64,000 bases of DNA from the NCBI GenBank assembly GCA_029931535.1, contig JAQPZY010001684.1, positions 2,729,001-2,793,000 of the forward strand, given 5' to 3'. Positions 12,556-25,000 of this stretch are shown here, piece by piece. Numbering within the stretch: position 1 is the first letter of the stretch; every line of letters starts with the position of its first letter. The DNA is from Margaritifera margaritifera (Eukaryota > Mollusca > Bivalvia > Unionida > Margaritiferidae). Below the pieces are notes generated by a model. The model searched no databases, was not told the origin of the DNA, and saw nothing but the letters and a program-made list of their open reading frames with translations. The position numbers were made by a program, and so were the translations under genes.

Positions 12556-15385
12556 GGGATTTTGATACAAATTATTTACTTTTTCCTATTTATAGCGCAA
12601 TTGATGGTAATGATGTCACTTGGTCGTACTTGATTGGACAGGTATGATAAACGGAGAATCGTAATACATACACAGAATGAAACTGAAAAGTATAAAAATA
12701 CCAAAAGTATTCGCCGACATTATATTATATATTTACTTAAACTTTTAATGATATAGTTTTTTGACAAATAAGAAAAAAATTCATAGCATTTAATTTACTT
12801 TTTGTTTTAAAGCTTTCCAGATATTTTGACAATAGCGAAACATGTATTTATACAATGCTTTTGATGATATGACAGTAGATTGTAATTTACTAAATCAAGA
12901 ATTTAAAATATAATAATCTAATTAATTAACTGAATTATTTACTTCAGGTAAGTAGAACATGATAAATAATGACAATCCTGGGCAATATGTATGCCAGAAA
13001 TCACTCACATCACAGAAATAATCATTTGACAAGAAATGCGTTCATTGAAATATACCAATTGACACATTACCATAATCCAACAGTGGATTCGCGGCATATG
13101 TGTTTAATTTATATATTTCAATAAATTGAACCGAAAACAATAAAATGACTGATTCACATATATATAATAAATCATGAACATTGAATTCTGTTTTGTTTTT
13201 CAGGAAAGAATCATTATAATTACATGGGAACATATCAACTACACATAGTCTGGTAGTATCATAACTCTGAACTGTAATTATAGTCCCAGATATACTTGAT
13301 ACGCTTTAAAAACCATGGTTACAAAATTAGTTGATAAACATACATGCACACACACATAACAGTAAAACTCAAATCCCAATGTGTAATGAAATGGATGTTG
13401 ATAAACATAGAGAATATATTAATTATTAACATGCAGAAAGAAAAAACCTGAAAAAATACCAGTTAACATGGATTCCACTGCAGTTGTAAACCACATTTCA
13501 TTTGACCACTACACCTACCGTCAAATGATGAGTAAAACACTAAAAGTAACAGATTAATATTAACAGGCCTGCCGAGAGGGGGGGGGGGCAGTTGCCAAGG
13601 GGCCAGATGATTTCTAAGGGCCCACCGTCAACACAGTTATAAAAAATAAATTAATCTTGGCAGTAAATATTAAAGTTTTTTCCTTGCAAGAGTCTAAGTT
13701 ATGGTAGATTAGTACAGGTTTTATATGCAAAACTGTACACAGATTTTCATATAAAAGGGCCTGGGCCTAAATATTAATAGATCTATTTAAATACGCCAAT
13801 AACACAATATAAATATACTTTTAATATTCTAAATGGTATATTTGAGTGTACTTGAATATATTTGAGTAAAAAGACGCAACCTCCGAATGACGAGTCATGT
13901 GACCATGTTACGTAGTATGTGAACAGGCTAATACAATAACATGTCAACAAAGTTGCTTGTAGTAACATTATTCAATGAATGAAGAATAACATCACACACT
14001 TTGTAGCATGCAGATTTTGAATAAATAATATAATACTTAAATAATTCAATTTTGCAACAAAATATATTTAATCCACAGAAAGTATTATAGCGGCAAAAAA
14101 ATTATTTTGGTATGGAAGGCATGACACAGGATTATTTTTCCTTTTTTATCACATAGTTGGTACACTATACATACAGTGTTTGGAGTTTTATATTTTTGAT
14201 GTCAACAAGATAACATATAATTTTCTGTTAATCTGATTGGTCCAATTAAGTCGATGAAATCCTTGCATAGTTAGTACTAATATTAGTACCCCTACTTCGT
14301 GGACGGGGTAGTCAAGGCTATGACACTGTAGCTATTGCATAATATTCTCACTATCGATGGGCTGGAAGCATGGGAATTTCCCTTGCCCCGCTTTTTGGAA
14401 CCACTTTTTTTTACTATTATTATTAACGATATGGTAGCCGTCTTTCTAATCAGAAGCTGAATGGCCACGTGGAAAAAGTGGGCGACAATCACAAAAATGC
14501 ACAGTAGTGGTTATGTATGTCGAAATATAGCCTATTTACCCTTAGTAAATTCTCTAAATGCCAAACTAAAACTAGAACATGAGTAAACCCGCTGGACATT
14601 CGCCTAGTTAAACCGAAAATGTTGGAGAACCAAGAATATCAATCACGCTGTCCAACACGAACATACTGAGTCTATGCAGAGAAATGCCCAGCAACCTACT
14701 GTAAAGCAGACAGTCCTCTTTACATTGTTTTTACCACACAGTATAGATCTTGCACCCCACCCCTAGGACAAGCATGGTTTAAATGTCAACCTGTACAAGT
14801 CCATAAACTCACCTCTTGTATGAAGAGAATGTTGAAAAATGCTGGTCTCTCAACTGATAAAAAGTTATCGAACCACAGCATCCTTCCAAATCAAATAATG
14901 CAAATACCCGATGACAAAAATATTTAATCTGTGAATAACTAGAGCCATATGAATGCAAACCGGCACTGGCATAACACCTTTGGACTTAGTACTATTTCTG
15001 CATCCAGTAATCATCCCTTCATCCAATAAATGGAATGTTGTTTCTTCTGCTATATCCAATACTGCTTATGTGGTGAATGTTCATGGTGGAATCAACATTC
15101 TTTTTGGTGGAAACATTGTAAAGGGAAGTAACTTAGCAAGTTCTAACACTGATGAATAGCCTGGACTGAGATAACGCCTGCTCATTATTATATCATTTAT
15201 ATAATTTACATGAATTCATTTTAATTGTCCATGTTATTATACAGGAACTTTTTGTTAATAGTGAAAATTTCTCAAAAATTAAATTATAATTTTTAAATAA
15301 TATAATGAAGACTACATAGGTGTCTACCCATAAGCGACCCTGCTGCATCTGACAAACAAGCTTAGCACCCAAGGTGTAATTATAT
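12556..15385. other. No gene recognised
   Basis: AT-rich DNA with no supportable coding exon. A small G-rich segment at 13565-13765 begins ggcctgccgag and ends gggcctgggcc, and may be a MITE. The missing first exon of the NWD2-like gene could lie here or further upstream, but no candidate stands out. Confidence 0.45.
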
Positions 15386-15389
15386 CATA

Positions 15390-15477
15390 ACTCCCACATG
15401 CAGCGATGAGATTGGTCAGAAGTCCATAGGAATTTTAACTCACACATGCAGCGATGAGATTGGTCAGAAGTCCATAT
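15390..15477. repeat. 53-bp direct duplication upstream of the NWD2-like gene
   Basis: The phrase acatgcagcgatgagattgg and the following tcagaagtccata occur twice in tandem, about 50 bases apart. Confidence 0.8.
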
Positions 15478-15845
15478 AAATTTAAAATGGACAACAATCT
15501 ACTAGCAGCAGATTCATCGATTCATACACACTTGCAAAGCATCAAATCTGTGTTACTGTTGAAATATTTAATACAAGATGCAGCAAGGAAACACTGCATA
15601 CCACTCTGTGATGCTGTGTCTTCTCCCAGTAAACAATGTACAGATTCTGCCAAAATGTGACCATGTGCCTAAAAAAGGCTAGCATTTTCAGAGAGAATCT
15701 TTGAAAAAAAGGGAAGATTTACACCACTACAAAAAAAATTAGTAATTGTCTTGGCATATGTCAAAATGTATGTCACTCTTGTAATTTTTAGACTGTGCTT
15801 TTTTCTGATTAGTCATTCATATAAGATTTCTCATTTTCTTTCTAG

Positions 15846-16067
15846 CATCCAAGTGCCCATTCAGATTCCGCCATCTTGATGATGTCATAGAACATGATGA
15901 CTCCAAGAAGGGTCAACAGGAAGTGGAGCATCACCTCCGCTTCCAGAACTTGCCTCCAGAACAACGGGAGATCTTGGATAAATTACTCCGTGGAGGGTTG
16001 CCACTGGAGAAATTACCCAACCTTCACCCAAAAGTAGTTCGCATGTTTGTGTGCTCTCTTGGACCAG
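15846..16067 (+). CDS. NWD2: NWD2-like gene, first recognised coding exon
   Basis: The acceptor is ttctttctag and the donor is gtaggg. The exon opens with two bases that complete a codon from a missing upstream exon, then reads SKCPFRFRHLDDVIEHDD and on to VRMFVCSLGP, ending with one base of an Asp codon. It leads into the DUF4062-like fold. No in-frame ATG that looks like a genuine initiator was found within it, so initiation is expected in an upstream exon that I could not recognise. Confidence 0.85.
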
Positions 16068-19000
16068 GTAGGGTTTCCAGGGTAATTCCCTTTTGGCTTA
16101 TTACAAAAGATTTATAAAAATTTATTTTAACATCAGTGATATAAAAGTGCCATGAAAAGTTTAAGACATTTCATGCTCTATCAAGCCAGAAGGAGAGAGA
16201 GAGAGAGAGAACCTCTGTAGATATTGTGAAAATTGGCATTCAATGTGACATTTTCTACCAGCTAAAGTAGATCAAATCAGATTTTATTATTATGGTGATG
16301 TCTGTGTAGCAGACTAAGGTATATGACACTACTTTTTTAAAACCAGTCTAACTTGTCCAGATCTTTGAGTTGTATGGTTTGTGTGCCTGATGTCACGGGT
16401 TCAGTCCTTGATGACAGCTATACTTTCTATCCATTTCTGTAACACCTGAAAGCAATTCAACACATTTAAAACAAAGAATTACATAGATATGGTCACATTC
16501 TTGTCCTTACACTCACAAAAATGTGGGGTTGTAATTTGCCAGCATTTGCTATAAAATGGTATAAAATACAACACGTAAAATTGTATTGGTCAAAACTCGA
16601 TATCTCATGGTACATGTAGTAGAACCTTATTTGACTCCTGAGCTGTTGCATGGACCTCTATCTATCTATATAGTTAGCTAGGTACCTATCCATCTTTTTA
16701 CTGGTATCATTCCTACAAAAGCTATTCAGAATAGAGAACCAACAGAGTTTCCTCATGCACCTAACTTACTATACCATTGTAGAATTGCCTACAGGGCAGA
16801 TCGTTGGTTTTGTTCCCGGTGCTTGAAATAATAATCTCTGAAATACAACTGTATTATACCTGTTTGTTTGTTTGATTGCTTGTTTGTTGGTTTTGTAGTG
16901 TATAAGGTTTATAAAGCAATGAAGTCTCACTACAGATTTCGAGGGAGAGCGGAATTACCTGCTGGAAAACACATATCTGGAACTGCGAGGCTACTGCAGA
17001 GACCGCTATGGAATTGACTTTCAAGTGTGTAAATCAATCAGTCAATCAATCTATCTATCTATCTGTCTATTGATCTATCTATCCATCCATCCAGTCAATG
17101 ATAGACAACTGCAGAGCTCACAATGAAATCAACTTTAAGATGTGCAAATGTATGTATGTATGTATGTATGTATGTATGTATGTATGTATGTATGTATGTA
17201 TGTATGTATGTATGTATGTATGTATGTATGTATGTATGTATGTATGTATGTATGTATGTTTGCATGTATGACGTTATTTCCTTTTAAACAGAGATTACAT
17301 CAGATTTATCAAATTCAGGATTGTACATGATCTTGAAACACAACAAAGAATCAAAATATAAAAAAAAAAGAAAAATGCTGCATCAAAAAACACATTTGCA
17401 AAATGTAACATCTAAGTACAACCATATAAATATGTCTTTACCGGTAGATATATCAGAACTGTTATCATTTAGTTTGATATAGTATTGGCTTTCTTTAAAC
17501 ATTGGCTGATGCTAGTAATGATACAAGGAATGCAGTTACATGGTATCTATTGCTAAATCATAGAAGGAATGCAGTTACACACAGTATCTATTGCTAAATG
17601 ATACAAGGAATGCAGTTACATGGTATCTATTGCTCAATCATAGAAGGAATGCAGTTACACACAGTATCTATTGCTAAATGATACAAGGAATGCAGTTACA
17701 TGGTATCTATTGCTAAATCATAGAAGGAATGCAGTTACACACAGTATCTATTGCTAAATGATACAAGGAATGCAGTTACACATGGTAGCTATTGCTAAAT
17801 GATACAAGTAATGCAGTTACACATGGTATCTATTGCTAAATGATACAAGTAATGCAGTTACACATGATATCTATTGCTAAATGATACAAGTAATGCAGTT
17901 ACACATGATATCTATTGCTAAATGATACAAGTAATGCAGTTACACATGATATCTATTGCTAAATGATACAAGGAGTGCAGTTACACACGGTATCTATTGC
18001 TAAATGATTAACATTACTTTAGAGATAATTCAGACAAGAATATCTATATGTTTCTGGAATATATTTGAGATTACTGCTGTAATTATTCCTACTGTGGGTG
18101 ACTGATACGTAGGTGCATTAATAAGCAACAAGCATTAAACACACACACACGCTCTATCTATCTATCTATCTTTCTATATATATATAGATATAAATGAAAT
18201 AAATTACAAAGATATTAACAGTATGTGTCTTTGAAAAGTGGAGAAATAAAAACAAAATATATTAGCAGTATGTGTTTTTCTTACTACATAATAAATATGC
18301 ATATTTATCAATGAGATTGAATTTGTAATACAGACATCTTAAATAAAACGTGGTAAATCAACATGCATATAACTCTTGAAACAAATATACATGTAAATTT
18401 AAATGCAGACTTAGAATAAAGGAAAACTTTAGCTGTACCTCAGTATGTATTTATGCATTCAATGGTCTGTCTGTTTATTTGTCTGTCTGTCTGTATGATT
18501 GAAGACAAATATCTATCTATTTGCATATATATGTTTATGTATGTATCTACGTACGTATGCATGTATGGATGGATGGATGTTCAATATACGTCACTCCGGA
18601 TGGATAACGGTTTCATTAAAGGCAGTATTTCATCAAAATAATTTGAGGAAAAATGTGAGTTAAGATGACCGGATAATTGTCAAATTACTCATATATATTG
18701 ATCAAAATTTATCAAATTTCGACATAGGTGCAGATAAAATGAAAAAGTCGTAAATTAAACTTTGTGCCACCAAACAAATCATGCGTATAAGTAGAACTGT
18801 GTAAAAACAAACGTGGATGATTTACAAATATAATTTTTTTTACAATAAGCAATGACAAAATTAATAAGACAATGGAATTCAAATCAAACTAGCAATCTCA
18901 GGGAACACACCCTGTATAGATAAGAAAAATGAATGTGATGATATATATTAATCATTACTTACCATTGTATGTATTTAACTGATGTGCCTTTTTCTCTCGT

Positions 19001-22000
19001 TAGATGGTGGACATGTTATGGGGTGTCCCCGATGAGCTTGTCAGAGATCCATTTTTGATTCACAGCATCAAGGAGGAACTCAGGCATTGCCAGAGAGTGT
19101 CCATTGGTCCAAACTTTGTGGTAGGTTCCCAAGTATCAGTCACGAATCAAACAACCACCTACATATGTGACCAATAGACTGTGAAATCTAATGTAACTAT
19201 TGAAGCAAGCAAGTACCATTGCACCATAAGCAGATCTATGGAAAATGAAAGTAAATATGTAATAAAGAAATGGATCTTCTGTATGCAGATTCCATTTATA
19301 AGGTCTAGTTGGTGATGGTATCTTTTAAATATTTTCGACAGGCATGAGAATTTTACTGTGGTTTTTTAAGACAAATAAGTAATTATTCTTTATGGTATTA
19401 TCACGAACAGGGTTGAACGAGACACAGCTTGACTTTTTGGAAAACACTGAATATATAAAACATTGTTTATTCCAGTTTTACCAGATCTAAATTATTCTAA
19501 TGGGTATTGGGCAAAAATATTCTTTGTTGCAAATGTAACACATACCATATATACTTGGATATAAGTCGAAAAATTTAGGAAAAAATTCAAGCCTGGAAGA
19601 AGGGGGGTTGGCTTATCCACGGGACAAGGTCTAAACTTTAAAATTTGTAAGTTTTCTTGTTGACTACTTGCATATATTGGAGGAGACTTGATGGATAGAT
19701 AGGTACATAGTTAGGAATAGTAAAGACAAAAACCAGTGTAAAATACAATTAGGTATATTATCGAGTGGAATATGTCACAAATAAATTGACAACTTACATT
19801 TTATTCTTCTTTGTGTCATAAAAATCCATAGAAATATATAATGATTGACATTTTAAATCCGTTGATACATGTATGATAAATCCATAAATTCTATCATAGG
19901 TCACATACCAGCAAAAAAATAGTAGCCCAGAATGATCCAATTCACAATATCCCATAATATGTTAATTCCACACGTTTCACAAATAAACAATAAAAGTCAA
20001 GTCCACACTTTTGTGATTTACAGTATCCTATAAAGGTCACTGTCTAATGTCATCTGGTACAAAGTCCAAGAATTCATCCGCATCGTCTGAGTGACCAATT
20101 ATAGTTCTGAAATCCTCCATCATCGTCTAGTCATTGTTAATATCGTCCGACTCCAATTCCTCGTCTTTACTGTCATATGCGGGTGCTTATGTGGAGACTC
20201 AGCTTGGGCTCTTTAAGTGACACTTCAATCACGGTCTGTGAAATCTATTAAAGGACGCAACTGAACAGGTGTCAATTGTGTGGCAAGATCACAGGGAGTT
20301 CAAATAACCACCCTCTCTTACTTGGCACCGAACAAGTATCAAATATGTGGCTCGATCAGAGGGATGTAATGTGAGAAAACAAAGCGGGTGCTAAGGGATT
20401 AAAGTCAAACAGGTATTTGTAAGATGTGTAGGACTCGACTTGGCACTGAAAAAGTATCAAATTTGCGACAAAGGATTGCCATCTTGAAAACAAAGTAAGG
20501 CAGTGCTGCCTTTGCAAGCCATGGGCTTATCAGCCCACATGCACTGGCAGATAACATGGAAATATCACTTAGGAATTAGATCTGGTTGATGGAAAAAGCA
20601 AATATAAATCAAATCAAAGCTTTTATTGATCAAACACAGTGTTAATACAACAAAACACAAAATATAATACAAATACAGGTTGTTCAGACTTGCACAAAAA
20701 TGGAAGCAATATACTTACTAGTAAACACACACGGTAAACAACACTGACAGACACTTCACTTTCCGGTGGATAATATTTAATTTACCGGTAATATTTCATG
20801 GGTTGGCTTATGCGCAGGTCATGCAGTTTTATTGTTTTAACCTATTCAGACTGGGGGGTCGGCTTATACGCGAGTATATACAGTAATCAGTTTTCTAAGA
20901 TTTGCACTGATTTGTGTCATAAATGGCTATTTCAGGCTTTTCTGGGTCAGAAGTATGGATTGCCATTTCTTCCGACAAAGATTGACAGCAAGGAGTTGGA
21001 AACAATCAAGGTGGCGCTAGAGGAGAGCGGCAATAACACGGGTCTGATAGACACATGGTACAAAGAGGATCAAAATGTCATCCCCAGCGTGTGTCGTCTG
21101 CAACAGAAAGGTAATGACTTCTTTTTTTCCAAGACATGAAATGACTTTTACAGAACAAGATTTCAAAAATCAATATTTACATTTTTAGTCTAGGAAAATA
21201 GCCGCCTGACCAGGCTTGAGGGGGCTTTTGATTGGCTGTATAGCTTACATTCCATAATTAACAATATTTTTTTCAGTTGATCTTCTATCATTCGATGCAA
21301 GTCTTCTTTCTCTTTCAGTTAATATTCATGGAGTTTTTCATTCACAATAAAGATTCCAGGGTCCAATTATACCTGTACCCTTCAGTTTTAATTTGATGGT
21401 TTCCTTATCATTATACACACCCATGTGTATAAGAATTTTGAAACATAGATTTTAGCTCACAATTCTGTTTTAAGCAAAATACAAAATGACATTAATTCTG
21501 CATAGCAGTCTTTTATTTGTTAAAAAAATTAATTTCATGTTCAAGCTGATGCTTAAAGTTTCATAACCTCTGATATGACACCAGGACTCAGGATAGATGA
21601 GTAATCCATTTCATCAAGTTTCAGTGACGCTGAAAATGTGACACTTCTATTTTCTAGAGTAGTGTCCCTTGGTATGATACAACGAATGACTATTTGCTCA
21701 AACATGCAAGAAATCTCAGGATTGTATGCATACATTGATTCTAAACATTTTTACATAAATGTTTTAAACACGGGATTGAGGAGAGTTTACCCCCTGGATA
21801 CTGCAGTGAATGTTAATTCTCATACTTGGCATCCCTCATACAAAACACATGGCAGAGATGATGTGCTATTGTGCTGATCATATGGCATGCCCAGTTACAA
21901 TTTATCCCAAAACTATACATATTTTAAACTTATTAGATATCTTATTAAGTTTATAATGTATCTTAATACTTGTATAAGATATCTTATTAAGTTTATAATG

Positions 22001-25000
22001 TATCTTAATACTTGTATAAGATATCTTATTAAGTTTATAATGTATCTTAATACTTGTATAAGATATCTTATTAGGTTTATAATGTATCTTAATACTTGTA
22101 TAAGATATAATACTAAGTTTAAAAGATATCTTATAAACTATATTATATATCTTAATTTAATTTGGTCAATAAGATATCTTATTAAATTTATAACAAATTT
22201 TATAAAATGAATAAGATATCTTATAAACAGAAATAATTCCGATATCTCATAAATTTTATAAGAATGCTCATAAACATTGCAAGATAAGTGAATTCTTTCT
22301 GTTAATAATATATCTAATGTTTAAGATATCTGAATATGTTTATTAGATATCTTATAAAACATGTAAGATATCGTATATAATGAACAATGTTATAAATTTA
22401 TAGGATGTCTTATTTAGTTATTAGTGTATCAGTTTATTCCAAAAACAAGATATCTTAACATGTATATAAGATACAGGGCTTGAAATTAACGATAGTCCAT
22501 TAGCCCGAGGCTAGTAAATTTCCTGACGGACTAGTAGTTTTCATAGTTTTAATAGTCCGATGGCTAATAAAGTTTCAGTTGCCACCATTCAGCATATATT
22601 AATATCTCATATGTATATTTAGAAAATATGAATAATTGGATGATGTCCAAGTTCTCTCGGAGCTAATCGAGTCAATCCCCAAGATTCAATTTATCCCCTA
22701 GAGGGTTAGAACAAATGAGGATTTTACAAATCATATTTCAAAACGAGGCTGTATAAATCTTTACTGGTTTTGTTAGATTTATGAAGTAAAGTTGTATGTC
22801 AAATACTGTTAGTCTGAGTTTTCTTTGACCTTTTCTACACCATTTTAGATATTTTGACATTTATGTTGGGGTGTGAGGCCAGAGCACATTGGCTATTGAA
22901 AAGTTGGAATTCGCTGAAACCACGCGATGTCGGCATAGGGTAGCTGCTTACTACCTGGCCTAGCAAACTTAAATGACCTTACATCGAGACCTACTCGATT
23001 GAAATTGATAGGAAGATGATTTATCTTCTCAGAAATTGTGAGTATAAAATTTATTATGTCTTTAATTCATTGACAGACAAGATGAAACTACTGTGTTGAC
23101 AAAATCTGACCTGGTTCTCTCCATTTGCATTGATAGTCACATGACTACCCAAATATCGCAGCCTACATATCCATGACGCCAGAGGTCTTATTGTCATATA
23201 AGAACAAAAAAACAAACCTTTCCAATATTGTTATACAAAAATTTGAAAATATTAAATGAAAGTGATGTAATGTTTTTCTTTTTTTTTTCTCATAAAAAAC
23301 AAACAAATGTAATTCCAAGAACAACCACCAGAAACTTGTCACTGGTGCAGCAACCTGGAAAAAGCCAGATTCATGATACAGAGAGCACATGTCAGTGCGG
23401 TAGTCACGTGATGCTAACAAAAACAGTGTTGATGTATGCTCTCTTCCTGATGGATTTGTCAACAAATTAAAGACATAATGAATGTTATACTTGCAATTTC
23501 TGAGAAGATAAAGGATCTTCCTATCGATTTCATGCAGGCAGGGCTTGATGTAAGGTCATTTAAGTTTGCTAGACCTGGAAGTAAGTGGTTACCCTGTGCA
23601 AACACCATGTGGTTTTGGCAAATACCAACTTTTCAAAAGGCATTAGGCTCTGACCTCACACCGCAACATAAATGACAGAATATCTAAAATGGGGTGGGAA
23701 AGGTCAGAGGAAATTTGGACTAAAAGAGCGTAACCTGATTTATGAAATTGTCAAACCGCCGTTAAGGTGCCATGGTCATTAAATCCCCATTATGATTAAC
23801 TATTCTGTCTTTAAAGGATTAATATCATGGAGACACCAGTTTTCTTCAAAAAGTTGTATATGTTGTGAAAACCTGCACAATGCCTATACTGATATAGTGA
23901 GAGATCTTCTCGCCCTGCTTTCACTGTAGGACAATGGTTACTGTTTTAAATTGTCTGTGGAGTTACGATACTTAATGACCAGTGTGAATGAGGTTTTTGT
24001 CTTTTTTTCTTATTAAGGTATTTGTTTGTTGTTTTTTTTCTAGATGATGAGGCAATAAAAAATGGTTAATCAATCATCTTTTTTACAGTTAATTTTTGGA
24101 GAATCATTGTTTTTCTTGTGAACTTTATGTGAATATATTTAAGTAAACCTTGGTGGTTTTCTAAAGCAAGATTTGTACTTCTGAATTATGAATGATTGTG
24201 ATATTTAAGAATTAAAAGTTTTGTTAATCTAGATACATGTCTGACAGTGTTTTGTGGGAAGGACTAGTGGAGATTCAGCAGCACTAGTAAATTTCTCAAT
24301 CTAATAGTCCTTCTGGCTACAAAAAATTATATTAAATTCTTGGCCTGCAGATATCTTATAAAATTTATAAGATATTAAACTTTATAAGATATCTCATAAA
24401 TTTTAAAAGATATCTTGCATACATTATAATATGTCTTACATACAGTGTTAATAGAGATATCTTACAAAGTTTATAAGATATCTTATAAACTGTATTATAT
24501 ATTTTAGTTTAATTTTGTTTATAAGATATCTTATATAATCTATAAGATATCTTATAAATTTTATAAAATATCTCATAAAGTTTATAATATATCTAGTGAA
24601 GTTTATGAGATATCTGATAAAGTCCACAAGATATCTTATTAACGTAATAAGATATCTGATAAAATAAATAAGATCACTTATAAACAGAGTTAATTAATAA
24701 ATGTAAAATATAATAAAATATCTGAGAAAATGTACAAGATATCTTCCAAATTATTAAAAGATATCTTATGAACTTGTGAGATATCTTGATTATTTTTCTT
24801 GTGGATAAGATATCTTAAAAAGTTTATTAGATATCTGATACAATTTATAAGATATCCAATTACATATACAAGATATCATTTAAAATAAACAAGATATCTT
24901 ATATGATGAACCATTTTATAACATATCTTTAAAACTTTACAAGATATCTTATAAAGTTTATAAGATATCTTATATAGTTTACGAGATATATAGTTTTTCA

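Noticed and set aside
14953..15159. Candidate first coding exon of the NWD2-like gene
   Set aside because: The frame has no family resemblance and no donor giving the required phase 1 was evident.
16360..16440. Second tRNA-derived SINE with B-box-like cgggttcagtcc
   Set aside because: No convincing A-box at the right distance and no tail motif; could be chance.
23163..23465. 100-codon - strand frame within the hAT-like element as a transposase piece
   Set aside because: I see no BED finger, RNase H-like motifs or hATC dimerisation signature; likely chance.
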